A stretch of 64,000 bases of DNA, from positions 5,009-69,008 of the forward strand of contig CAYWVS010000005.1 in assembly GCA_964461765.1 (NCBI GenBank), given 5' to 3'. This document shows, in pieces, positions 34,480 through 43,293 of this stretch (the stretch's first letter is position 1; every line of letters begins with the position of its first letter). The stretch comes from JAVVUJ01 sp964461765 (lineage in GTDB: Bacteria > Bacillota > Clostridia > Peptostreptococcales > Anaerovoracaceae). A model generated the notes under the pieces. That model ran no database searches. It saw only the letters and a list, made by a program, of their open reading frames with translations, and was not told the origin of the DNA. Made by a program: the position numbers and the translations under genes.

Positions 34480-37400
34480 ATGGCGCTCATTAAATGTCCC
34501 GAGTGTAAAAAGAAAATATCAGATAAGGCGGAGTTTTGCCCGCACTGTGGTTTGCCTAAGGCTTATTTTTATGATGTCCAAAATATTCAAGAAAATTTTA
34601 AGATAGAGAATCGGGATGCACCCAATGTGCCAGAAGATTCTAAGATAGAGAATCAGGATGGGCCCAATGTGCCAGAAGATTCTAAGGATGGACCCAATGC
34701 CCAAAAAGAATCTAAGGCAGAGAATACTGATGCTTTAACTGAAAGGGTTGGACAGGAAGGATTAAGATTTGACACCACCCAGGAACAAGGGTTTGAATCT
34801 TCAAATTCCAGTAATACGGGTGAATCGGTTTTAGAATCCCACAGGTTAAATAGTAAGGAAACATGGGAACTTGAATCTCCCAATTTAGGCAAAGAAGAGC
34901 CGGGGCTAGAATCTCCCAATTTAGGAGAGCTGGGGTCAAAATCTCCCAATTTAAGCAAAGAAAAAGAGATAGAGATAGAATCTCCCGATTTAGGCAAAGA
35001 AGAAGAGATAGAGCTAGAATACTCCAACTTGGGCAATGTATTTATTTCCTTTGAAAAGGATTATGCAGAGCTTTTTGGCGCCGATTCCTATATCAGCACG
35101 GCTCAGGCCAAACAAATTTCTAAAATCTATAAAATCTATTTCGATGATCTGGAAAATGATCTAATCTTCCAATATATAAAGAACAATTCTGCTAAATTTA
35201 AAGTTGATTACACAGCTATCTTTGACTTTACCCAAAAATTTAGAAATATCCAAAGGGATATCCAACTTCACAACTCCAATTATGTGGAAAGAAAATTGGT
35301 AGAACTGAAGGATTATTTTGATACTATTTTGAAGGATATCGATCCGGACATAAGATTGGACGAAGAGCAGAGGCGGGCTGTTATTACCGATGATAATTAC
35401 TGCCTATTGGTTGCCGGAGCCGGGGCGGGTAAAACCACTACAATGGCAGCAAAGGTAAAGTATTTGGTGGAAAAGCAAGGTGTAAAACCGGAGGAAATTA
35501 TCGTCATATCCTATACCAATAAGGCCATAAATGAATTGAAGGAACGTATCAATAGTGGTTTGAAAATCCCAGCTAAAATCTGCACTTTTCATACTTTTGC
35601 CTTTGAAATCGTTAAGCGGTTTGCACAGGTTCCCCCTGAAATAAATTTTAGCGCCTATAACATTATATTTGAAATGCTGGAAAAGAACATCTATCAAGAT
35701 AAAAAATTAATGCATAATTTAGTGTTATTTATGGGATATTACTTTGATTTGACCGAGGACGTATTTAATTTTGAAAATTTGGAGCAATATCATATCTATA
35801 AATCATCTCAAGTCTATGAAACCATTAAAAGCAGCCTTGGAGAGTACATTGATAAGGTTGCAGACCAAAGATCCAGACAGGTGAAAACCATTACGGGAGA
35901 ATATTTGCGTTCCGTGCAGGAGGTCCAGATTGCAAACTTTCTATATTTAAATGGAATTGATTACGTATATGAAAAGGTGTATCCTTATGGAACTCTGAGT
36001 GGTCGAAAAAAGTATACCCCTGATTTTTACATCCATCAAGGAGACTTGGAAGCTTATATCGAACACTATGGCATTACGGAAAGCTATTACAGCAACCTCT
36101 ATACGCCTCAACAATTAGCCGTCTATAAGAAGCATATTTTACACAAAAGGATGCTTCATAAACAGTGCACTACCACCTTGATAGAAACTTGGTCAGTTTA
36201 CAAGGATAAACGCTCCATTTTTGACCACTTGGCAGAGGAGTTAAAGAAAAAGGGATTTGTTCTTAAGCCCAGAAGCTTTGAAGAGGTCTATAAGAAAATC
36301 GTCGATACAGGGAAGGACAAGTACATCTATAAGTTTATCTTTTTTATGATCAATTTTATTGAGCAATACAAGACCATCGGTTTTGATGAAGAGGGCTTTG
36401 GCATTTTGCGTAAAAAGACAGATAATGTGAGGAATCTTTTATTTTTAGAGATCGCTGAAAAAGTGTATCACCATTATCAGAATACGTTAAAGGAAAGAAA
36501 CCAAATCGATTTTGCAGACATGATCAACGATGGGCATGATTATCTCTTGGAAATTCAAAAGCAGCAGATGGAGCTACCCTACAAATATGTAATTATCGAC
36601 GAGTTTCAAGATATTGCCAGGCAAAGGTTTAATTTGACCAAGAGGCTTTCGGAAATAACTAAGGCAAAGGTGGTGGCAGTAGGAGACGATTGGCAATCCA
36701 TATACGCCTTTGCAGGCTCTGACATAACCTTATTTACCAAATTTCTCGACCTCATGGGGGAAGGAAAGGAACTGAAAATCACCCATACTTATCGAAACTC
36801 CCAGGAATTAATCGACATTGCAGGTGGATTCATTCAGAAAAACTCCAAACAGATTCATAAAAAGCTCATTTCCCCTAAGAATTTAGAAAATCCCATCATT
36901 TTGGAGCCTTATGATGCAAGCTTTAAACTAACGCTAAACCTTGCAGAGGCGGTCATCAATATGATTGACAAGATTATCACTGAATATGGGGAGGATTCCT
37001 CAATCCTACTCTTAGGAAGGTACGGATTTGATATGCACAAGCTTTATAATACAGGAAAGTTTGTGGAGCTTCAGGGGAATAAGGTGAGGTGTAACAAATA
37101 TCCCAAGGCGAAAATTACATTTATGACGGCTCACAGTGCCAAAGGGTTGGGCTTTGACAATGTTGTCATCTTAAATATGTTGGAAGGCAAGTTCGGATTT
37201 CCATGCCAAATAGAGGAGGATCCCATTATGAAAATGGTGACTCATGAAGATCTGAGCATTCCCTATGCTGAGGAACGGAGACTTTTTTACGTGGCATTGA
37301 CCAGAACGAAAAACAGAGTCTATATTTGTACCCCTTTGGACAAGCCATCCAGATTTTTAGTGGAACTCATAAATGAATATCATATCGCGGCACCCAAGGA

Positions 37401-37695
37401 CATGAATATGGAAATGGTGGAAATCTTTAAAATCCGATGTCCTATTTGTGGATTTCCCTTGAAATATGAATTTAACAAAAACTATGGACTTGGTTTGTAC
37501 ATCTGCACCAACGAAATGGAAATCTGTGATTTTATGACTAATGATAAGCAAGCGTTAAAAGATATTTTTAAGTGTTCTGAGTGCAAGGATGGATTTATGA
37601 TTGTGAAAAAACGGATAGGCGCTCAGCACAAATTTTATGCTTGCACTAATTACGATAATAAAGACATTCGATGCAAAAACGTGATGCCTTTTTAA
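34480..37695 (+). CDS. UvrD-like superfamily 1 helicase with nuclease insert and zinc ribbons
   Basis: 1071 residues from ATG 34480 (AGGGGA upstream; the frame is open further up but without a start context). N-terminal zinc ribbon (CPEC...CPHC, 5-27). An acidic low-complexity region (about 35-185) holds two sets of internal repeats (PNVPEDSK and LESPNLGKEE types). Helicase motifs follow: Walker A GAGAGKTTT (K318), VIIDEFQD (D707, E708), GDDWQSIYAFAGSD, TAHSAKGLGF and RRLFYVALTRTK. Between motifs I and II sits a likely PD-(D/E)XK nuclease insert (E481, D515 in YTPDFYI, E528 in YIEHYG). Two C-terminal zinc ribbons end the protein (CPIC... and CSEC...). It is expected to unwind and cut DNA in repair or phage defence. 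Confidence 0.9.
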   Translation: MALIKCPECKKKISDKAEFCPHCGLPKAYFYDVQNIQENFKIENRDAPNVPEDSKIENQDGPNVPEDSKDGPNAQKESKAENTDALTERVGQEGLRFDTTQEQGFESSNSSNTGESVLESHRLNSKETWELESPNLGKEEPGLESPNLGELGSKSPNLSKEKEIEIESPDLGKEEEIELEYSNLGNVFISFEKDYAELFGADSYISTAQAKQISKIYKIYFDDLENDLIFQYIKNNSAKFKVDYTAIFDFTQKFRNIQRDIQLHNSNYVERKLVELKDYFDTILKDIDPDIRLDEEQRRAVITDDNYCLLVAGAGAGKTTTMAAKVKYLVEKQGVKPEEIIVISYTNKAINELKERINSGLKIPAKICTFHTFAFEIVKRFAQVPPEINFSAYNIIFEMLEKNIYQDKKLMHNLVLFMGYYFDLTEDVFNFENLEQYHIYKSSQVYETIKSSLGEYIDKVADQRSRQVKTITGEYLRSVQEVQIANFLYLNGIDYVYEKVYPYGTLSGRKKYTPDFYIHQGDLEAYIEHYGITESYYSNLYTPQQLAVYKKHILHKRMLHKQCTTTLIETWSVYKDKRSIFDHLAEELKKKGFVLKPRSFEEVYKKIVDTGKDKYIYKFIFFMINFIEQYKTIGFDEEGFGILRKKTDNVRNLLFLEIAEKVYHHYQNTLKERNQIDFADMINDGHDYLLEIQKQQMELPYKYVIIDEFQDIARQRFNLTKRLSEITKAKVVAVGDDWQSIYAFAGSDITLFTKFLDLMGEGKELKITHTYRNSQELIDIAGGFIQKNSKQIHKKLISPKNLENPIILEPYDASFKLTLNLAEAVINMIDKIITEYGEDSSILLLGRYGFDMHKLYNTGKFVELQGNKVRCNKYPKAKITFMTAHSAKGLGFDNVVILNMLEGKFGFPCQIEEDPIMKMVTHEDLSIPYAEERRLFYVALTRTKNRVYICTPLDKPSRFLVELINEYHIAAPKDMNMEMVEIFKIRCPICGFPLKYEFNKNYGLGLYICTNEMEICDFMTNDKQALKDIFKCSECKDGFMIVKKRIGAQHKFYACTNYDNKDIRCKNVMPF

Positions 37696-37761
37696 ATCGT
37701 CTTCGCTTGATGATATAGAAATAATATAAATATAAAATCTTAATATAAAGGGGAGGATTCT

Positions 37762-39867
37762 ATGGAACTAAAACCATCTTCATTCACCACTTTTGATTGG
37801 AAACAAAGCCGCTATTTTGCTGAACAATATATCCAAGGGGATGTTTTTACTGTGCCGGAAGGTTATGGCATCATAGGAGAAGGGGTTTTTAGTGAAATTG
37901 AAAACCTAAAAAATATCCACACTATAAAACTCCCCTCTACTGTGGTGGGCTTAGAAAAACGGTCATTTAAAAATTGTACTGCGCAGCATATAGAGCTTCC
38001 ACAGGGTTTGCAGAAAATCGGTGAATCAGCTTTTTTGGGTAGCGAAAATTTACAAACTCTATCACTGCCACATAGTCTGATTATCATTGAAAAGGATGCT
38101 TTCGGTTGCTGTGAATCCCTGAGGGAGTTAACCATACCGGAAGGGGTTGCTGCTTTACCTGATTTTTGTCTGCGTAGCTGTTCACAGCTTACGGATATAC
38201 ATCTGCCTGTAGCCTTGCAAGAAATAGGGGAGGCAACCTTTATGGATTGTGATGCATTAAAGGAAATTTGTCTGCCACGGGAACTTTCTTTTATGGGCAA
38301 AGGAGCTTTTTTAGATTGCAAGAGTCTGGAGAGTATTACATTGCCTTCTACTCTTACTGAGCTATCTGTTGGGTTATTCCAAGGGTGCACCGCTCTCAAA
38401 GAAGTGAACTTACCGGAAGGTTTGACTCATATTCATGAATATGCTTTTTGGGGATGCACCTCGCTTACAGATGTAGTAATTCCGTCTACCGTTGATTTCA
38501 TTCATCCATACGCCTTTGCTTTTTGTGGCAAGCAACTTACCTTACACTTTGCACCCGGCTGCAAAACAGCTGGATATGTGCCTAGGTATTTGACAGATGT
38601 TTCCTTAACTGGGTTTACAATAACAATGGGAACCTTGAGTGGTGAGGGAGAGGTTCCGGAGGAGTTTTCTATACCGGAAGGGGTTTTTTCCATAGATCAT
38701 CGATTTAAGAATGGGTGCGGATTAAGAAAGATAATAATGCCTTCCACCCTCAAGGAAATTCCATATCTGTGCTTTTATAAATGTGAGGATTTAGAGGAAG
38801 TAATTTTATCTCCCGGCATTAAAGCTATTGAAACCTGTGCATTTGAAAAATGCCTTAACCTTAGAAGCATTTGCCTACCGGAAGGTCTTACAACCATTGA
38901 AGAAGACGCATTTTCAGGATGTACCTCATTAAAGAGCATTACGCTTCCCGCTACCGCCGAAGATGTACATTACAGTCTTTTTCTGCAAGGAATTGAAATA
39001 CTTCTTACCCAAGGCGGAGAAATCTCCATTGATGATGGCATGTATGTAAATCCTAACAAAGGGGAGCTCATCTTTTGCCCATCTGCAAAGAATGGGAGGA
39101 TAAAGATTCCGCCGTATATTACCACTATCAAATCGGGGGCATTTGCTCGCTGCAAAGGGCTTCGCCAACTTGAGATTCCTGCCCACGTGAAACATTTTGG
39201 ATCCTATGCCACAGGGCTTAGAAGCTTACAAAAAGTGGTCTTTGAGGGTGAAGACACGGAATTGGATCTTGGGGCTTTTAAGGGTTGTACCAAGCTGACT
39301 CATATTACTCTCCCCCAAAATCTTTCTTATCTACCTATGGAATGCTTTGAGGATTGTTTCGCCTTAGAAGATATTACATTGCCATCTTCCTTGACTACCA
39401 TTGGCATGGAATGTTTTTTGAATTGTAAAAAGCTTAGGAAAATAGATATTCCTGAGGGAGTACAAGTTCTTCACAATAGGGCATTTTGGAAATGTGGAAG
39501 CCTAGAAGAAATTACACTGCCTGATGGGATTATGGTGGTTGGAGAGCTTGAATTTAGTGGCTGCAAAAGTCTAAAAAAAGTTGTACTGCCCCCTTCCATA
39601 CAGGGCATTTGGTTCGGCGCTTTTTATGGTTGCACTTCTTTAGAAAAGTTAGATCTACCTCAAGGGATACGAGGAATTTCATCCGGGGCTTTTCGAGGAT
39701 GCAGAAGCCTGAAGACCCTTACCATTCCTGCTAGTGTAGATACCATTGAATCTTGTGCTTTTAAAAACTGCCCTGATTTGGAGCTTGTGGTGGAGAAAAA
39801 CTCTTGCGGCGAACGTTATGCACGAAAAACCCACCGTAAATATAAAATTATTGAAAAAAGAGAATGA
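37762..39867 (+). CDS. Leucine-rich repeat (LRR_5, BspA-like) protein
   Basis: 701 residues almost wholly made of 22-23 residue LRR_5 repeats of the BspA/Treponema type (pattern LPxxLxxIGxxAFxGCxxLxxIxLP; for example SAFLGSENLQTLSLPHSL). There is no signal peptide, no wall anchor and no membrane segment, whereas many BspA-like proteins are secreted, so this one probably works inside the cell or leaves by another route. AGGGGAGG precedes the ATG. It is a repeat scaffold with no enzyme domain; partner unknown. It follows the helicase by 66 bases, which may or may not be meaningful. Confidence 0.88.
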   Translation: MELKPSSFTTFDWKQSRYFAEQYIQGDVFTVPEGYGIIGEGVFSEIENLKNIHTIKLPSTVVGLEKRSFKNCTAQHIELPQGLQKIGESAFLGSENLQTLSLPHSLIIIEKDAFGCCESLRELTIPEGVAALPDFCLRSCSQLTDIHLPVALQEIGEATFMDCDALKEICLPRELSFMGKGAFLDCKSLESITLPSTLTELSVGLFQGCTALKEVNLPEGLTHIHEYAFWGCTSLTDVVIPSTVDFIHPYAFAFCGKQLTLHFAPGCKTAGYVPRYLTDVSLTGFTITMGTLSGEGEVPEEFSIPEGVFSIDHRFKNGCGLRKIIMPSTLKEIPYLCFYKCEDLEEVILSPGIKAIETCAFEKCLNLRSICLPEGLTTIEEDAFSGCTSLKSITLPATAEDVHYSLFLQGIEILLTQGGEISIDDGMYVNPNKGELIFCPSAKNGRIKIPPYITTIKSGAFARCKGLRQLEIPAHVKHFGSYATGLRSLQKVVFEGEDTELDLGAFKGCTKLTHITLPQNLSYLPMECFEDCFALEDITLPSSLTTIGMECFLNCKKLRKIDIPEGVQVLHNRAFWKCGSLEEITLPDGIMVVGELEFSGCKSLKKVVLPPSIQGIWFGAFYGCTSLEKLDLPQGIRGISSGAFRGCRSLKTLTIPASVDTIESCAFKNCPDLELVVEKNSCGERYARKTHRKYKIIEKRE

Positions 39868-39877
39868 GTACATATTG

Positions 39878-39912
39878 GCCTTTAGGTTTAATTTTATGAT
39901 TAAAAGGCTTTA
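39878..39912 (+). terminator. Possible terminator after the LRR gene
   Basis: GCCTTT (39878-39883) pairs with AAAGGC (39903-39908) around a long AT loop, followed by TTT. Weak stem. Confidence 0.4.
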
Positions 39913-39949
39913 ATATTTATGTAGCAATCGAAAAGAGTGGAGGTCATTT

Positions 39950-40756
39950 ATGAAAAAATTAGTAGCATTATTGTTGATAGGTTTTATAATTAGCGGTACT
40001 TTTATATTGACGGGGTGTCAAAGCAAAGAGGATAAATTGGTAGTAGCTATGGAGTTGGCTTATCCCCCCTTTGAAATGAAGGATGAATCGGGAAATCCCT
40101 CAGGTATCAGCGTTGACTTTGCAAAAGCAATGGGTGAGTATATAGGAAAGGAAGTTGAAATAGTAAACACTGCCTGGGATGGACTGATCCCATCATTGCA
40201 AACAGGAAAGGCAGACATGGTGATATCCTCCATGACCATAAAGGAGGATCGAAAAAAAGAAGTGGATTTCTCTGATCCGTATGCAAATTCCCTGCTCGCC
40301 ATTTTAGCAAATAAAAATTCGCATATTAAAAATATTGATGACCTTAATAAAGCAGAGAAAAAGGTTGTTGTAAAAACAGGAACAACAGGACATTTTTATG
40401 CTTTGGAAAATCTAAAAAATGTAGAGATTATTGCGTTGGCAGATGAAAGTGCTTGCGTTACAGAAGTGGCACAGGGCAAGGCCGATGGGTTTTTATACGA
40501 TCAGCTTACGATTTACCGACGTAACCAAGAAAATCCCGACTCTACAACAGCAATTTTTATTCCATTTCAAAGTGTGGAGTATTGGGGCGTAGCGTTGAAA
40601 AAAGGGAATGTGCAGCTTCTGGATAAAGTCAATGAATTCATTGCTATTTACACTGAAGAGGGTGGATTCGATCAACTGACACAAATCTATCTGTCAAATG
40701 AGAAAAAAGCCTTCGATGAACTTGGATTTCAATGGTTTTTCGATATAGCTAAATAA
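39950..40756 (+). CDS. Amino-acid ABC importer substrate-binding lipoprotein
   Basis: 268 residues with a lipoprotein signal (lipobox LTGC, so Cys23 or so is lipidated). The mature part is a family 3 solute-binding protein: LVVAMELAYPPFEMKDESGN, the TGKADMVISSMTIKEDRKKE stretch, and VVVKTGTTGHFYA. It captures a polar or other amino acid outside the membrane for the permease and ATPase that follow. GTGGAGG lies before the ATG. It heads a four-gene unit that ends with an ATP-grasp enzyme. Confidence 0.92.
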   Translation: MKKLVALLLIGFIISGTFILTGCQSKEDKLVVAMELAYPPFEMKDESGNPSGISVDFAKAMGEYIGKEVEIVNTAWDGLIPSLQTGKADMVISSMTIKEDRKKEVDFSDPYANSLLAILANKNSHIKNIDDLNKAEKKVVVKTGTTGHFYALENLKNVEIIALADESACVTEVAQGKADGFLYDQLTIYRRNQENPDSTTAIFIPFQSVEYWGVALKKGNVQLLDKVNEFIAIYTEEGGFDQLTQIYLSNEKKAFDELGFQWFFDIAK

Positions 40757-40770
40757 TTGAAAGGAGTAAG

Positions 40771-41544
40771 ATGAATTTATTTGTTGCTAATGATCAGAGC
40801 TTAAATCCTATAAAAGCTATCGTAAATCTGCTGTTATTAACAATATCACTGGCTGCGGTCTGCTGGTTTTCCTTTTCAAGAATCGGAATCACCTTTGATT
40901 TTTCATTTTTGTTTGGTCTAAAAGAAAGACTCTTTGATGGGTTTTTAATGACCATTTACCTAAGTATTGCAAGCCTAGTGCTCAGTTTAATATTTGGTGG
41001 GGTTACAGCCATAATGCAATCTTCTAGGATTTTATTTTTCAAGTATTTATCAAATTTTTATGTTTTATTTATTCGAGGAACCCCCTTGATCATGCAGATT
41101 TACCTTTTTTTCTATATCGTAGGAACTGCCCTTGGAATTGAAAACCGATTTATCTGTGGCGTACTGATCTTATCGTTTTTTGAAGGTGCATACGTTGCTG
41201 AAATCATCAGAGGAGGACTTTCATCCATAGAGGATTCCCAAATTGAGGCAGCAAAGGCTGTGGGGTTTACAAAGGGGCAAATTACCAAATTTGTAATATT
41301 GCCACAAATGATAGCTCGAACGTTGCCTGCCTTAACGGGGCAGTTTGCATCTATTATTAAAGATTCCTCTCTGCTTTCCATGATAGCAGTTATTGAAATC
41401 ACTCAAACCATCCGTGAAATTAGCGCCATAAACTTCAAATTGTTTGAATGTTATCTTTTTTTGGGTGTGTTATACCTTTGCCTCACATTACCAATTTCAT
41501 TAATTTCAAAGATGCTGGAAAGGAGGTTTACTTATGCGGCTTGA
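40771..41544 (+). CDS. Amino-acid ABC importer permease
   Basis: 257 residues, HisMQ/GlnP type, with about five to six membrane segments. It carries FIRGTPLIMQIYLFFY and the EAA loop EAAKAVGFTKGQITKFVILP that docks to the ATPase. AAAGGAG precedes the ATG. Only one permease gene is present, so it acts as a homodimer. It overlaps the ATPase gene by 11 bases. Confidence 0.92.
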   Translation: MNLFVANDQSLNPIKAIVNLLLLTISLAAVCWFSFSRIGITFDFSFLFGLKERLFDGFLMTIYLSIASLVLSLIFGGVTAIMQSSRILFFKYLSNFYVLFIRGTPLIMQIYLFFYIVGTALGIENRFICGVLILSFFEGAYVAEIIRGGLSSIEDSQIEAAKAVGFTKGQITKFVILPQMIARTLPALTGQFASIIKDSSLLSMIAVIEITQTIREISAINFKLFECYLFLGVLYLCLTLPISLISKMLERRFTYAA

Positions 41545-42259
41545 TTTAGTAGACCTTACGAAGTGTTTTGATAAACAGAGGACGGTGCTAGATGGCATCA
41601 ACTTTAGTGATGACATTAAAACTCTGGCTCTCATTGGAAAATCCGGCTGTGGGAAATCTACGCTCTTACGATTACTCGGGGGACTGATTTTGCCTACAAC
41701 CGGTAGGGTAATGGTTGACGGTGAGGAGGCAGAGGATAGTCACGTCTACAGAAGGAACATCGGATTCGTCTTTCAGCAAAATGGGCTATTTCATCATCTT
41801 TCTGCAAAGGAAAATATCACATTGCCTCTGATAGAAGTACATAAATTCCTTAAAGAGGAAGCAGAAGATCGAGCTCTGGAGCTTTTACAGCATTTTGGGC
41901 TGGAATCTGAGAGTGAAAAAAAGCCTATCCAGTTATCGGGGGGACAGAAACAACGTATCGCCATAGCCCGTGCTATAGCACCAAGACCGAAGATTTTGCT
42001 TTTGGATGAGCCCACATCCGCCCTTGATCCCGAGTACACCACAGAAGTGCTAAACATGATACAGGAGCTAAAGGGAATTGGAATAAGCTTTATCATTGCT
42101 ACCCACGAAATGGGGTTTGCCCTTCATGCTTGCGATAAAATTGTATTTTTAAATGAAGGTAAAATTACTGAATATGGGGAAAGTGAGACGGTGTTCGCTT
42201 TTCCACAGACGGAAGAACTGAAATTATTTTTTTCAAAGTTGCTAGAATGGAGGGTGTGA
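41534..42259 (+). CDS. Amino-acid ABC importer ATP-binding protein
   Basis: 241 residues, GlnQ type: Walker A GKSGCGKST, Q-loop FQQNGLF, signature LSGGQKQRIAIARA, Walker B ILLLDEPTSALDP, and the His switch in IATHEMGFA. It energises the importer formed with the two preceding products. Confidence 0.93.
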   Translation: MRLDLVDLTKCFDKQRTVLDGINFSDDIKTLALIGKSGCGKSTLLRLLGGLILPTTGRVMVDGEEAEDSHVYRRNIGFVFQQNGLFHHLSAKENITLPLIEVHKFLKEEAEDRALELLQHFGLESESEKKPIQLSGGQKQRIAIARAIAPRPKILLLDEPTSALDPEYTTEVLNMIQELKGIGISFIIATHEMGFALHACDKIVFLNEGKITEYGESETVFAFPQTEELKLFFSKLLEWRV

Positions 42260-42263
42260 AGAA

Positions 42264-43145
42264 TTGGGTATAGGAATTTTATTTGAATCAAAAGAATGGT
42301 CAAGTTTTGAATTGGAAAGACGGATTAAGGAATTGGGGGTAGAGGCGAAGCTCATTGATTTGCAGAGTGAATATGCGGATTCTCAACTGATGTCGGAAAT
42401 CATTTGCTGTGATTTGATTGTGAATCGAGTGTTTGCAAGTGCTGTTTTCAGAGGGAACGAAAGGTCTCTTGAATTGATGCCGGGTATTATTCACCTGTTA
42501 CAAAAAGAAAATATCCCTATGATTAATCCTTATGAAGCTCATTTTTATGAGATCAGTAAGGAATGCTCAACCACAAAGCTGGCTGAAAATGGGTTTTGGG
42601 TGCCTGGGGTTTACGGGGTGTTTTTTCCTTGGCAGATTCAGGATAAAAAAGATTGGCAATATCCCTTTATATTAAAACCAGATTGTGGAGGAAGGACGAA
42701 TTATACCTTTATCATTAATGATGAAAAGGAGCTCCTAAGCTGTGTGGAGCACGCTCCGAATATCAGGTTTATTGCAGAAGAATACATTGAACCCTCCTAT
42801 GGGTTTCTCACAAGAATTGAAGTAATCGGCGATGCTTGTAAGCTGATTTTGAAAAGAAGTGTTGCTGATAATGGACTTTCGGCCTATCATTTGGGATCCA
42901 CATACAAAAGATATGATGATTGCAGAGAGGAGATTAAAGTGGTAGCCGTCAAAGCTATGGAACTTTTGAAGATTGAGACTGGAAGCTTGGATATCATTGA
43001 AAATGAAAGGGGATTTTATATAATCGATGTGAATGCAGTTTCCAATACATCGGAGGATTGCACAGAGGTTTTTGGATTTGATTTGATGAAGGAAACGGCC
43101 GAATATATAGTAAAAAGGTATTTTGAATTAAAGGGTATATCATAA
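42264..43145 (+). CDS. RimK-like ATP-grasp ligase
   Basis: 293 residues starting with TTG at 42264, chosen because GGAGGG at 42249-42254 is well placed and no ATG or GTG fits. The ATP-grasp domain shows FILKPDCGGR (ATP lysine), IAEEYIEPSYGF, and the metal-binding end GFYIIDVNAVSNTSED. Such enzymes form amide bonds with an acyl-phosphate intermediate, for example adding amino acids. It is coupled to an amino-acid importer, so it may modify the imported compound or build a small peptide; the real substrate is unknown. The terminator stem begins inside its last codons. Confidence 0.8.
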   Translation: MGIGILFESKEWSSFELERRIKELGVEAKLIDLQSEYADSQLMSEIICCDLIVNRVFASAVFRGNERSLELMPGIIHLLQKENIPMINPYEAHFYEISKECSTTKLAENGFWVPGVYGVFFPWQIQDKKDWQYPFILKPDCGGRTNYTFIINDEKELLSCVEHAPNIRFIAEEYIEPSYGFLTRIEVIGDACKLILKRSVADNGLSAYHLGSTYKRYDDCREEIKVVAVKAMELLKIETGSLDIIENERGFYIIDVNAVSNTSEDCTEVFGFDLMKETAEYIVKRYFELKGIS

Positions 43146-43170
43146 GTTATGTGATATACCCTATTTTTTT
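43133..43170 (+). terminator. Rho-independent terminator after the ATP-grasp gene
   Basis: GGGTATATCA (43133-43142) pairs perfectly with TGATATACCC (43152-43161), followed by TATTTTTTTT. The left arm is part of the coding sequence. Confidence 0.9.
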
Positions 43171-43211
43171 TACTAAAATTTCGAGAAATTTTCTGATAAT
43201 TAAAAAAAGTC

Positions 43212-43240
43212 TTGCATTTTAATTTAAGCAAGTTTATAAT
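43212..43240 (+). promoter_or_regulatory. Strong sigma-A promoter of the fhs operon
   Basis: TTGCAT (43212-43217), a 17-base spacer, consensus TATAAT (43235-43240), about 45 bases before the fhs ATG. Confidence 0.75.
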
Positions 43241-43293
43241 ATGTTTAACAATATGAAACTATGTTTCGTAATGCGAAATGAAAGGAAGTAAAA

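Noticed and set aside
37696..37717. Fourth copy of the hairpin-cluster repeat after the helicase gene
   Set aside because: Shares only ATCGTCTTCG; the GATATT/AATATC hairpin is missing, so similarity may be chance.
37863..38399. Minus-strand frame (178 codons) inside the LRR gene
   Set aside because: Caused by the repeat structure of the LRR gene on the other strand.
39868..39949. T-box or riboswitch before the amino-acid importer
   Set aside because: The leader is too short and lacks the conserved T-box sequence.
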